In this document: positions 43,812 to 51,752 of the stretch, one piece after another
Numbering within the stretch: position 1 is the first letter of the stretch
Layout of the letters: each line of letters opens with the position of its first letter
Assembly (NCBI RefSeq): GCF_003259695.1
Contig: NZ_PZJH01000001.1
Coordinates: 186,001-250,000 of the forward strand
Origin: Macrococcus epidermidis
Lineage (GTDB): Bacteria > Bacillota > Bacilli > Staphylococcales > Staphylococcaceae
Direction: 5' to 3'
DNA: 64,000 nucleotides
Program-made: the position numbers and the translations under genes
The notes under the pieces: model-generated
What the model saw: the letters and a program-made list of their open reading frames with translations, nothing else
What the model was told of the DNA's origin: nothing
The model's database searches: none

Positions 43812-44342
43812 ATGAAAAAGTCAATTGCAATTGATATGGATGAAGTATTAGCTGATACGCTAAAGAAAGTAATCTTTCAATTTAATGAAAGTACGGGAAT
43901 GTCTTTAACGAAAGAAGATTTATATGAGAAAAAATTGCGTACTGAATATCCAGAGCATGTCGATAAACTAGATGAATTATTACTTGATCGTGCATTTTTT
44001 AGAGATTTAGAAGTTTTACCTGATGCAATTCGTGTCGTTGAAAAATTAAATGAGCATTTTGATGTTTATATTGCAACAGCAGCGATGGATGTTCCAACTT
44101 CATTTGATGCGAAGTATGAATGGTTACGCGAACACTTTCCATTTTTAGATCCTCAGCATTTCATTTTCTGTGGTAATAAAGGTGTTGTAGGAACAGATTA
44201 TTTAATTGATGATAACCCAAGACAACTGGCAGCTTTTAAAGGTACTGGTCTAATCTTTGATGCTGTGCATAACCAAAGTATAAAGGAATACGACAGAATG
44301 AAGAGCTGGCTGGATGTTGAAAAGTATTTCTTTGAAGATTAA
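43812..44342 (+). CDS. 5'(3')-deoxyribonucleotidase (NT5C type)
   Basis: This 176-residue HAD-superfamily phosphatase removes phosphate from deoxyribonucleotides. The catalytic motif is D-M-D-E-V-L-A-D at residues 8-15, followed by a mid-chain T-A-A-M segment and D-Y-L-I-D-D-N-P. The length fits the NT5C family. The start follows GAGGTG. It lies alone between terminators. Confidence 0.9.
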   Translation: MKKSIAIDMDEVLADTLKKVIFQFNESTGMSLTKEDLYEKKLRTEYPEHVDKLDELLLDRAFFRDLEVLPDAIRVVEKLNEHFDVYIATAAMDVPTSFDAKYEWLREHFPFLDPQHFIFCGNKGVVGTDYLIDDNPRQLAAFKGTGLIFDAVHNQSIKEYDRMKSWLDVEKYFFED

Positions 44343-44366
44343 TGCGTTAATCTAATATAAAAATAA

Positions 44367-44394
44367 AAGGCAGGTGACAAAAGTCACTTGCCTT
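44367..44394. terminator. Terminator between the nucleotidase and lipid kinase genes
   Basis: A 12-bp stem AAGGCAGGTGAC/GTCACTTGCCTT with an AAAA loop; the T-rich tail on the minus strand serves the lipid kinase gene. Confidence 0.8.
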
Positions 44395-44399
44395 AAATA

Positions 44400-45314
44400 T
44401 TATTCATTGATAACAACACGATCTGTTGCCGTGAGTATTTTTAGTTTACTAGGTATTACTTGAATTGAAAGTGGTGTTTCAAGATCAATTTCGCCATCCA
44501 CATCGACATCCATCGCTTTATTTGTATTGATCGTAATATTTTCTCCCGAATAATGTTCGATATTCTGGCTGATTTCATTCCAGTTAATTTCTGACTTCAT
44601 AGCAATCATTTCAGTAAATAGCTTCAAACCACTTTCTCTGAAGATAAATACATTTAGCTTGCCGTCGTTAGGTGATAGTTCAATTAAAGGAATTTTATTA
44701 CCACCGACGAAAGCACCGTTCGCTACAACAATCATAGAAGATTCTCCATGATATTTTGTACCATCAATCTCGATATCATATTTAAAGAAAGTTGGGTTTG
44801 TAACATTTTTTATCGTTGAAAAAAGATAGCTGAATTTCCCGATTTTACTTTTAGCATCAGGATTAACACTATTTGAATTTTCAACGATAAGACCCATTCC
44901 TGCAAAGTTGAGTGCATATCGCTCATTCGTTTGCATAACGTCATAATATTTCACTTCTGCAGTTAATAATTGCTCTACCGCTCTTACTGGGTTTGGATGG
45001 AGATTTAAAGTCTTTGTAAAGTCATTAAATGTACCGCCAGGCAGTATACCGATTGGAACATGGTGATCCCCATCGATAATACCATTGATGAGTTCATGTA
45101 CAGTACCATCCCCACCTAAGATAAGATAAATATCAAAATCTGATTTACCTTCTTTTAAGTAAGTATATATTTCACCTTGTTCTCCACTGCGATAAATTGT
45201 TAAATGGTCGATAAATCTTGTTAAACTTTTAGATACTTCACCGATGATTTGATGTACATCGCCTTGGCCGGCATGATCATGATAGAATAATATACCTGTT
45301 TTAAATTTTTGCAT
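44400..45314 (-). CDS. Diacylglycerol/lipid kinase family protein (YegS/BmrU-like)
   Basis: The 304-residue protein has the catalytic domain of the diacylglycerol kinase superfamily with L-G-G-D-G-T-V-H-E-L near residue 70, P-G-G-T-F-N-D-F near 95 and the C-terminal D-V-D-G-E. It phosphorylates diacylglycerol or a related lipid. It is probably not DgkB, which recycles diacylglycerol from LtaS, but this is not decided. The start follows GGGGTG. Confidence 0.87.
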   Translation of the reverse strand: MQKFKTGILFYHDHAGQGDVHQIIGEVSKSLTRFIDHLTIYRSGEQGEIYTYLKEGKSDFDIYLILGGDGTVHELINGIIDGDHHVPIGILPGGTFNDFTKTLNLHPNPVRAVEQLLTAEVKYYDVMQTNERYALNFAGMGLIVENSNSVNPDAKSKIGKFSYLFSTIKNVTNPTFFKYDIEIDGTKYHGESSMIVVANGAFVGGNKIPLIELSPNDGKLNVFIFRESGLKLFTEMIAMKSEINWNEISQNIEHYSGENITINTNKAMDVDVDGEIDLETPLSIQVIPSKLKILTATDRVVINE

Positions 45315-45371
45315 AAAGTTTCACCCCATTCTCAATATTTTATCATATCCTACTATTCCCGTTTTATATTT

Positions 45372-45625
45372 ATTAAATCATATCAAAATAATGACATTAC
45401 AGTTCATTTCGAAGCTTCTAGATGTATACATGGTACTGAATGTAGGGAAGGTTTACCACAAGTTTTCGATGTGAATATACGACCCTGAATTGATGTTACA
45501 ATGCATCGAAAGAGGAAATTACAGAAGTAATAAGTTGTTCTAGTGGTGCATTGACATTTACAAGAGACGACCATTTTGAGGAAAGTTATCCTACTACAGT
45601 GATAAGAACAGGTCCAGATGTATAT
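45372..45625 (+). pseudogene. Decayed (4Fe-4S) mono-cluster protein, Fer4_19/YjdI-like
   Basis: The reading N-D-I-T-V-H-F-E-A-S-R-C-I-H-G-T-E-C is plainly a Fer4_19 domain, followed by L-P-Q-V-F-D-V-N-I-R-P. The next codon, normally Trp, is TGA at 45486. A one-base shift near 45500 then continues as E-E-I-T-E-V-I-S-C-S-S-G-A-L-T-F. No start codon is visible at the expected place. The fragment is a nonfunctional remnant of a YjdI-like protein. Confidence 0.75.
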
Positions 45626-45626
45626 C

Positions 45627-45872
45627 GGTCATGTACATGCACCTAAAGCGTTAATGACTTATTTTCAATCTAAAGAAGGTCATATGATTATAAATCATAC
45701 TGTACTGTCTAGCGAACTGTAAGGGCAACATGTCGGTCAATCTCTAGTAGATTTTGCAGCAAATTATGCGAGAGAAAACAATTTGAAAGTTATACCTGTA
45801 TACCCGTTTGCGAAACAGGTTATGACAAATGATAGTAAATATGATGATATACTTGCAACAGCAGGGGAATAA
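45627..45872 (+). pseudogene. Decayed GNAT acetyltransferase (COG2388, YjdJ-like)
   Basis: The frame reads G-H-M-I-I-N-H-T-V-L-S-S-E-L, then TAA at 45720-45722, then G-Q-H-V-G-Q-S-L-V-D and K-V-I-P-V-Y-P-F-A-K to the end at 45872. The pattern of the small COG2388 acetyltransferase is intact apart from the in-frame stop. It lies directly after the ferredoxin-like remnant, matching the yjdI-yjdJ order of other Bacillales. Both seem to have decayed together. Confidence 0.75.
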
Positions 45873-45915
45873 TATTAAATAACACTTCTTTAATGAAGAA
45901 GAGAGGGAGATTAAT

Positions 45916-46518
45916 ATGACGATGAAACATATTATAAACAACGGTAATAATGATACAACATTGTTATTATTACATGGGACTGGTGGTAATGAACAAGACA
46001 TGTTACCTCTTAGTGGTTTAATAGATAATGATGCAAACGTATTAAGCGTAAGAGGAAATGTCAGTGAGCAAGGTATGCCTCGTTTCTTCCGCAGAATCGC
46101 TGAAGGTATATTCGACGAAGAAGATTTAGTGAAACGTACACACGAACTTAATGATTTTATTACAACAACTGCTCAGGAGAATAATTTAAACCGTAATAAT
46201 GTTGTAGCAGTAGGATACTCTAATGGTGCAAATATTGCAGCAAGTTTAATGTATCATGATAAAGATGCATTACATGCTGCAATTCTATTCCACCCGATGG
46301 TACCACTTCGTAATATTGAATTACCTGATTTAACAGGTAAGAAAGTATTTATCGGTGCTGGGGTGAATGATCCAATATCACCGAGACAAGAAACTGAAGA
46401 ACTTGCACAAACATTAACAGCGGCTGGTGCAGATGTTGAGATTTTCTGGCATCAATCAGGACATTCTCTAACACAAGAAGAAGTACAGCATGCTGCTGAA
46501 TGGTATAAATCACTATAA
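45916..46518 (+). CDS. mhqD: Carboxylesterase/phospholipase, MhqD-like
   Basis: This 200-residue alpha/beta hydrolase has L-L-H-G-T-G-G-N-E-Q-D-M, the nucleophile loop G-Y-S-N-G-A-N-I, an acidic G-V-N-D-P-I and the catalytic H in Q-S-G-H-S-L. In staphylococci mhqD belongs to a quinone-responsive mhqRED operon, but no mhqR or mhqE is adjacent here. The start ATG follows GAGGGAG. It probably hydrolyses quinone-related esters, which is family inference. Confidence 0.82.
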   Translation: MTMKHIINNGNNDTTLLLLHGTGGNEQDMLPLSGLIDNDANVLSVRGNVSEQGMPRFFRRIAEGIFDEEDLVKRTHELNDFITTTAQENNLNRNNVVAVGYSNGANIAASLMYHDKDALHAAILFHPMVPLRNIELPDLTGKKVFIGAGVNDPISPRQETEELAQTLTAAGADVEIFWHQSGHSLTQEEVQHAAEWYKSL

Positions 46519-46643
46519 AATAAATAATCACTGAAGATGCAGTTTCACATTAAACGCTATTGCATCTTTCGAGCTTTTATTTTAATTTTTTTCGATTCTT
46601 GATGATTATTGAAAAAGTATCCACCGATAAAAAGCAAAAGTAA

Positions 46644-46913
46644 CAACACACAGTATTTGCAACGGAATATTCTGTAAGAACCGCAATGGAAGCAGTTTAT
46701 AAATTGCTTGATAAAGATCGTGGTGTACCAGAAGTTTTTGGTTCAGTATATGATATACGCATGTTACTTCATGCTATTTCGGTATTAAATGATGGTAAGA
46801 AGTTAGAAGAATTGGATATGCCATTCTATGAAAAGATTGTAGAGAAAAGACGCATGAAAAAAGTAAAAGACACTTTTATTGAAGAGTTGCTTGAAAAAGC
46901 TAAATTAATATAA
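46644..46913 (+). pseudogene. C-terminal remnant of an unidentified gene
   Basis: The frame is open from 46644 to the TAA at 46911-46913 and reads smoothly from before the ATG at 46686 ([12 protein letters not shown]). The ATG has no Shine-Dalgarno. The upstream stop at 46641 blocks extension, so this looks like the tail of a larger gene lost by deletion. I do not recognise the family. Its end is followed by a strong terminator. Confidence 0.45.
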
Positions 46914-46918
46914 AAAAT

Positions 46919-46961
46919 AAAAGATAAGGACATTGAAAAATATTCAATGTCCTTATCTTTT
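46919..46961. terminator. Strong bidirectional terminator before dtpT genes
   Basis: A perfect 19-bp stem starts AAAAGATAAGGACATTGAA at 46919 and ends at 46961, with a 5-nt loop. Confidence 0.9.
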
Positions 46962-46994
46962 ATCTTTATATAATTATTGGTTAGGCAAGATTAA

Positions 46995-48500
46995 TTAGTG
47001 TATACCTTGCATCTTTCTAGAGATAAATCTACTTAATAAGAAAATAATAACAAACAATGCTATTGCTAAACTTCCGATAAATAAGAAGTAGTTCGCATAA
47101 CCAAGTGGCTCGATTAATTTAACTAATTGAGCGTTAATACCTTGTGCTGTCGCATTTGATAGGAACCACAAGCTTAACATTTGAGAGTTAAACGCAACAG
47201 GTGCTAATTTAACTGACGTTGAAGAACCTGTTGGTGATAAACAAAGTTCACCGATGACACAGATAAAGAATGAAGCAACTAACCACATTGGGTTAATTAA
47301 ATTCGTAGAACTTGCATCTTGGGCAGGGATAACCATGATTAAGAAACTGATACCTGCCATTAATATTCCTATCGCAAATTTAATCGGAGTAGATGGATTA
47401 TATTTACCTAATTTAGACCATAAAGCAGAAATGACAGGTGCTAAAGCGACAACAAATAATGGATTCAGTGACTGGAACCATGCTGCAGGTACTAAGTAAT
47501 CAATTCCTGAAACTTTATTAAGGTCGAGCTGAGTAAATTTCGCAGCAAATATTGCTAACGTATTAGCACCTTGCTCTTGAATAGACCAGAACATAACGCT
47601 CGCTAAGAATAATGGAACATATGCAACTAGTCGAGAGCGCTCGATATCATCTACATCTTTACTACGATACATTGTTGTCCAGTAAATGATTGGAAGAACT
47701 ACACCTAGAATCGTTACTATTATTGAGAAAGTATTAAAGGTAAGGAATCCACTATAAATACCAATAGCAACAAGTAAAACGATGACTAAAAATCCAATTG
47801 AAAATAATTTTTTATATTTTGATTTTTCTTCACCTTCAAGAATGTGTGTTGGTTCAACACCAACTAAACCTAGAGATTTACGGTTAAAGATAACATATGC
47901 AATTAAAGCTAATGCCATACCAATCGCAGCGGCTAAAAACCCGATGTGATAGTTATATTGCTTTTGTAGTTCACCAACTATTAATGGTGATAAAAATGCA
48001 CCCATATTCACTGACATATAGAAAATTACGAAACCAGCATCCATACGGTTGTCATTTTTGTGATACAAACCACCCAATACATTTGAAATATTAGGTTTCA
48101 TTAAACCTGATCCAACAATAATTAAAAACATTGAAGCTAAAAATGCAGGAATACCAAATGGTAAACTCATTGCAATATGACCCAGCATAATAAGTGTCGC
48201 ACCGTATAGTAAGGCACGTCTTGAACCTAATATTCGGTCAGCAAGCCATCCACCTAATATACCAGTCATAAAGATTAAAGCACCATACATTGATCCAATA
48301 CTCGCAGCTGTAGTTTCACTCATTCCTAAACCGCCGTTAGCTACAGTATCATACATGTAGTAAACTAATATCGCTCTCATCCCATAATAACTAAATCGTT
48401 CCCAGAATTCTACGAAGAAAAGAATTCCTAACCCCTTCGGATGGCCGAAGAAACCGGTTTGAGGCACACTTTCAACCATCTGTTCTCTTGTATACTTCAT
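46995..48500 (-). CDS. dtpT: POT family di-/tripeptide transporter (copy 1)
   Basis: This 501-residue proton-coupled peptide symporter has about 14 membrane helices. Landmarks are F-F-V-E-F-W-E-R-F-S-Y-Y-G-M-R near residue 27-41 and N-M-G-A-F-L-S-P near residue 169. It imports di- and tripeptides. It is one of two tandem paralogues; the S. aureus locus has one dtpT, from memory. A CodY-like motif lies upstream. Confidence 0.9.
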   Translation of the reverse strand: MKYTREQMVESVPQTGFFGHPKGLGILFFVEFWERFSYYGMRAILVYYMYDTVANGGLGMSETTAASIGSMYGALIFMTGILGGWLADRILGSRRALLYGATLIMLGHIAMSLPFGIPAFLASMFLIIVGSGLMKPNISNVLGGLYHKNDNRMDAGFVIFYMSVNMGAFLSPLIVGELQKQYNYHIGFLAAAIGMALALIAYVIFNRKSLGLVGVEPTHILEGEEKSKYKKLFSIGFLVIVLLVAIGIYSGFLTFNTFSIIVTILGVVLPIIYWTTMYRSKDVDDIERSRLVAYVPLFLASVMFWSIQEQGANTLAIFAAKFTQLDLNKVSGIDYLVPAAWFQSLNPLFVVALAPVISALWSKLGKYNPSTPIKFAIGILMAGISFLIMVIPAQDASSTNLINPMWLVASFFICVIGELCLSPTGSSTSVKLAPVAFNSQMLSLWFLSNATAQGINAQLVKLIEPLGYANYFLFIGSLAIALFVIIFLLSRFISRKMQGIH

Positions 48501-48523
48501 TTTTTCATCCCTTTCGATTTATA

Positions 48524-48538
48524 AATATTTCGAAAATT
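48524..48538. promoter_or_regulatory. Candidate CodY box upstream of dtpT copy 1
   Basis: AATATTTCGAAAATT matches the CodY consensus AATTTTCWGAAAATT at 12 of 15 positions and lies 24-38 nt upstream of the start. The rest of 48539-48690 is AT-rich with no further feature I can support. Confidence 0.35.
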
Positions 48539-48689
48539 TATATTATTTTAGAATATTATTTTACCATTATTATTGTCACATTCAATCTTTCAGTTAATAG
48601 TCGAAATTTTCTAAACAAGAATTGTTCAATTGTTTGTAACAATCATTATTTTTACAATTATATATTTATAAAAATAATATATTGCAATA

Positions 48690-48718
48690 AAAAAGAAGCA
48701 TACTTAATCGTATGCTTC
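48690..48718 (-). terminator. Terminator between the two peptide transporter genes
   Basis: A 9-bp stem GAAGCATAC/GTATGCTTC with a 6-nt loop is followed by a T run on the minus strand. Confidence 0.88.
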
Positions 48719-48737
48719 AATAGTAATTGATTCTTTA

Positions 48738-50249
48738 TTAATGAATACCACGCATGAATTTTTTCATAAATGGACTGACAAGCAATAAAACAACAGCTAT
48801 AGCAAGTGTTACTAAACCGATATTGTTAAAGTACTGGTGATTATCTACAGCTTCATAATAAAGTACAAGTTTACTGTTAACTAATTGTGCTACTGTATTT
48901 GCCAGGAACCATACACTCATCATTTGTGATGTATAAGCTTGTGGTGCTAATTTCGTAGTAACGGATAAACCCGTAGGTGATAAGCAAAGCTCAGCCATTG
49001 TTACTAGAAGATAGCTAAGGATTAACCAACCTGGATTCATCAACTGATCGCCATTATGTGTTAACGGATAAACCATTACTAAATAGCTCATTGCCGCTAG
49101 GAATAGCGCGATACTGAATTTAATGACTGTCGGTGGATTAAATCGTCCGAGTTTAACCCATAACCAGGCAAATAATGGTGCTAAAGTTACAATGAATAAA
49201 GGATTAAGTGACTGGAACCACGCTGCCGGGATTTTAAAATCAATTGCATTATTTGTTAAGACACCTAGATTAAGCTGCGTATTTTTATCAGCAAAATGTG
49301 CAAGTACTGTTGATCCTTGTTCCTGAATAGACCAGAATGTAACAGATGCTAAGAAAAGGGGCACATATGCAAATACGCGTGCTTTTTCATCTCTCGTAGT
49401 TTTCTTCGATACGATCATTGTAATAAAGTAATAGAATGGTAACGCCATTCCAAGTACTGTTACAAAGTTCATAAAACTTTCAAGAGATAAATTACCCATA
49501 AGGCCTGTAACTAAGAAATAAAGCAGGAATGCAGCTATAACGATACCAGTGATTGTAATTGTTTTCTTTTTATCAGCTTCCGTCACTGGATTAGGAACAT
49601 CTAACCCTGAAAGTCCTAATGTTTGTTTAGAACGTAACATAAAGATGATTAATCCGAAGAACATACCAATAGCTGCAACTGCAAATCCATAATGGAAGCC
49701 TACATTATCTTGTAACCAGCCAACAAGTAATGGTGAAATTAATGCACCCATGTTAATTGACATAACAAATAGTGTAAAAGCTGAATCTACCTTTGGATCA
49801 TTTTTTTCGTATAATTCTCCTACATTTGTTGAAATATTTGGTTTTAATAATCCTGTACCCAAAATGATGAATAACAATGCAATAAGTAATAAAGTGAAGT
49901 TGTTTGGTAAAGATAAAAGTATGTGACCAATCATGATAAGGATTGCGCCATATAGTATTGCTTTACGTGTACCGATGAATCTATCAGCTAACCATCCACC
50001 GATAACACCACTCATATAAATTAATGCACCGTAGATAGATACAATTTGCATCGCAAATCCTTCATCTAATCCAAATCCACCTTTATTCACAGAATAATAA
50101 AGATAGAATAAAAGAATAGCTTTCATTCCATAATAACTAAATCTTTCCCAGAACTCAGTCAGCATTAAAGTGAATAAGCCTTTAGGATGACCGAAGAAAC
50201 CAGTTCTCGGCATACTGTTGACCACTTCTTCGCGCGTGTGTTGCGCCAT
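48738..50249 (-). CDS. dtpT: POT family di-/tripeptide transporter (copy 2)
   Basis: This 503-residue transporter is a paralogue of copy 1, with F-W-E-R-F-S-Y-Y-G-M-K, N-M-G-A-L-I-S-P and the same helix pattern. The start ATG 50249 follows AGGGGGAAA; an in-frame ATG at 50270 has no SD. It has its own promoter with a CodY-like box over the -35 element. The two copies differ throughout, so the duplication is old. Confidence 0.9.
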   Translation of the reverse strand: MAQHTREEVVNSMPRTGFFGHPKGLFTLMLTEFWERFSYYGMKAILLFYLYYSVNKGGFGLDEGFAMQIVSIYGALIYMSGVIGGWLADRFIGTRKAILYGAILIMIGHILLSLPNNFTLLLIALLFIILGTGLLKPNISTNVGELYEKNDPKVDSAFTLFVMSINMGALISPLLVGWLQDNVGFHYGFAVAAIGMFFGLIIFMLRSKQTLGLSGLDVPNPVTEADKKKTITITGIVIAAFLLYFLVTGLMGNLSLESFMNFVTVLGMALPFYYFITMIVSKKTTRDEKARVFAYVPLFLASVTFWSIQEQGSTVLAHFADKNTQLNLGVLTNNAIDFKIPAAWFQSLNPLFIVTLAPLFAWLWVKLGRFNPPTVIKFSIALFLAAMSYLVMVYPLTHNGDQLMNPGWLILSYLLVTMAELCLSPTGLSVTTKLAPQAYTSQMMSVWFLANTVAQLVNSKLVLYYEAVDNHQYFNNIGLVTLAIAVVLLLVSPFMKKFMRGIH

Positions 50250-50293
50250 ACCATTTCCCCCTTGTTTCAAATAAAGTTGTACAAATAAAAGAC

Positions 50294-50319
50294 GAATAGT
50301 TTATACACATAAACTATTC
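50294..50319. repeat. Perfect inverted repeat at the 5' end of the dtpT copy 2 transcript
   Basis: GAATAGTTTAT and ATAAACTATTC form an 11-bp stem with an ACAC loop. It lies immediately downstream of the predicted transcription start (about 50317), so it would be a 5'-terminal RNA hairpin or an operator. Confidence 0.7.
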
Positions 50320-50323
50320 ATAT

Positions 50324-50354
50324 ATAATACACTTATTTTAATTTTAAGACAATT
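50324..50354 (-). promoter_or_regulatory. Promoter of dtpT copy 2 overlapped by a CodY box
   Basis: On the minus strand TTGTCT (50352-50347) and TATTAT (50329-50324) are 17 bp apart. AATTTTAAGACAATT at 50340-50354 matches the CodY consensus at 13 of 15 positions and covers the -35 box, suggesting direct CodY repression. Confidence 0.6.
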
Positions 50355-50391
50355 CAACTTTTTGAATGGTAATCATTTTAAAAAAGGAAAT

Positions 50392-50889
50392 TTATCTATT
50401 AGTAATTGTTTCAGGATATAGATCATGGTTCATTAATCTATAATTCGCGATCTCTTCATATTTCGTCCCTGGACGTCCATAATTTGTATAAGGATCAATT
50501 GAAATTCCACCACGTGGCGTGAATTTTCCCCATACTTCGATGTAGTGTGGATCCATAAGATCAATTAAATCATTCATAATAATATTCATACAGTCTTCAT
50601 GAAAGTCACCATGATTTCTAAAGCTGAATAAATAAAGTTTAAGAGATTTTGACTCGACCATCTTTATATTTGGGATGTAGCTGATATAGATGGCTGCAAA
50701 ATCAGGTTGACCTGTAATAGGGCAAAGGCTTGTAAACTCAGGACAATTGAATTTTACGAAATAATCTCTGCCCTGGTGTTTGTTATCGAACGATTCTAAA
50801 ATTGATGGATCGTATTCATAAAGATATTTATTATTTTGATTACCGAGTAATGTGATATCTTGTAGTTCTTCTTTTTGTCTGCCAGTCAT
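50392..50889 (-). CDS. queF: NADPH-dependent 7-cyano-7-deazaguanine reductase QueF
   Basis: QueF reduces preQ0 nitrile to preQ1 amine. The 165-residue unimodular enzyme shows the catalytic Cys in [10 protein letters not shown] and H-G-D-F-H-E-D-C near residue 95. Length equals S. aureus QueF. It completes the pathway begun by queCDE 20 kb away, in a separate unit without its own riboswitch that I can see. The start follows GGAGGC. Confidence 0.95.
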   Translation of the reverse strand: MTGRQKEELQDITLLGNQNNKYLYEYDPSILESFDNKHQGRDYFVKFNCPEFTSLCPITGQPDFAAIYISYIPNIKMVESKSLKLYLFSFRNHGDFHEDCMNIIMNDLIDLMDPHYIEVWGKFTPRGGISIDPYTNYGRPGTKYEEIANYRLMNHDLYPETITNR

Positions 50890-51147
50890 TTTTTGCCTCC
50901 GATATTTTTGATTGTTCTATTATAATAGATATCTCGATATATGTAAAAAAACATATATACACCTTTAGTGAAGAGAAGTTGTTATTTAATATCATTTTTT
51001 AAATGAAATTTCAACAGAATTTTATAGAATTAAATTTCATTATTAACCTTACAAATTTTCAAGTCAATTAAATATAGTCGTATCAATGGATTAAAAAATT
51101 TGATAAAAAGTCAACATTAAAATTAATTTTTTTTGGAGTTGTTAAGA

Positions 51148-51175
51148 TTGAAAAGCAATTTTTAAGTGCTATAAT
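51148..51175 (+). promoter_or_regulatory. SigA promoter of nrdIEF
   Basis: TTGAAA (51148-51153), a 16-nt spacer and TGC-TATAAT (51170-51175) form a strong extended -10 promoter directly before the NrdR boxes. The 50890-51147 region upstream holds only AT-rich sequence. Confidence 0.78.
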
Positions 51176-51177
51176 TA

Positions 51178-51225
51178 ATCGTATATCTTGTGTGTGTGTT
51201 TCGAACGCACCACTATATCTTGTGT
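51178..51225. promoter_or_regulatory. Tandem NrdR boxes
   Basis: Two 16-bp NrdR-type boxes, ATCGTATATCTTGTGT at 51178-51193 and CCACTATATCTTGTGT at 51210-51225, share TATATCTTGTGT and are 32 bp apart, three helical turns. They overlap the predicted transcription start, fitting ATP/dATP-dependent repression by NrdR. Confidence 0.85.
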
Positions 51226-51250
51226 TAAAAAAGAAAAACAACACAAGATA
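51216..51250. repeat. 11-bp inverted repeat overlapping the second NrdR box
   Basis: TATCTTGTGTT at 51216-51226 pairs perfectly with AACACAAGATA at 51240-51250, with a 13-nt A-rich loop. The second arm is an inverted NrdR half-box centred 31 bp beyond box 2. The rest of the leader (51251-51356) has only a weak inverted repeat near ACTAAAAATA. Confidence 0.75.
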
Positions 51251-51356
51251 ATATTAAACTAAAAATAGAAAATTACGTTTCATAATACATACATTATTGG
51301 TTTGAAATGTTTCATGTATTTTTTAGTGACATTCCTTACAGTTAGGAGTGAGGCCA

Positions 51357-51752
51357 ATGTTAATTGTATATTATTCATTAACAGGGAATGTGCGTCGTTT
51401 TATTCAAAAGTCAGGACAACCTCGTGTGATACCTCTTGAAACTGCCATGGAAGAAGGTGTGTCAGAACCATTTATCATCGTCACTGGTACTATTGGTTTT
51501 GGACAAGTTCCAGATGCAGTATCGCAATTTTTAGAAAGATATCATCTTCATTTAACGGCAGTAGTAGGAAGTGGAAACCGTAATTGGGGACAAAACTTCG
51601 CCAAAGCTGGTGATACGATTAGTGAAACATACCACGTTCCGCTTCTTATGAAGTTTGAACTTCATGGAAATAATCGAGACGTAGAATTATTTAATAAAAA
51701 GGTGGAAGAATGTTATGAAAACAGTAGAAGAGAAACAATACAATCATATTGA
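51357..51752 (+). CDS. nrdI: Ribonucleotide reductase flavodoxin NrdI
   Basis: NrdI is a flavodoxin-like protein that activates the manganese cofactor of NrdF. The 131 residues start with the FMN loop [11 protein letters not shown] and include V-T-G-T-I-G-F-G near residue 45 and G-S-G-N-R-N-W-G near 75. ATG 51357 follows GGAGTGAGG; a GTG at 51348 overlaps this site. Its end overlaps nrdE by 38 nt. Confidence 0.93.
   Translation: MLIVYYSLTGNVRRFIQKSGQPRVIPLETAMEEGVSEPFIIVTGTIGFGQVPDAVSQFLERYHLHLTAVVGSGNRNWGQNFAKAGDTISETYHVPLLMKFELHGNNRDVELFNKKVEECYENSRRETIQSY

Noticed and set aside
46534-46568. An AAGATGCA/TGCATCTT repeat after mhqD
   Set aside because: The loop is 19 nt and the tail is not a clear T run, so terminator function is weakly supported.
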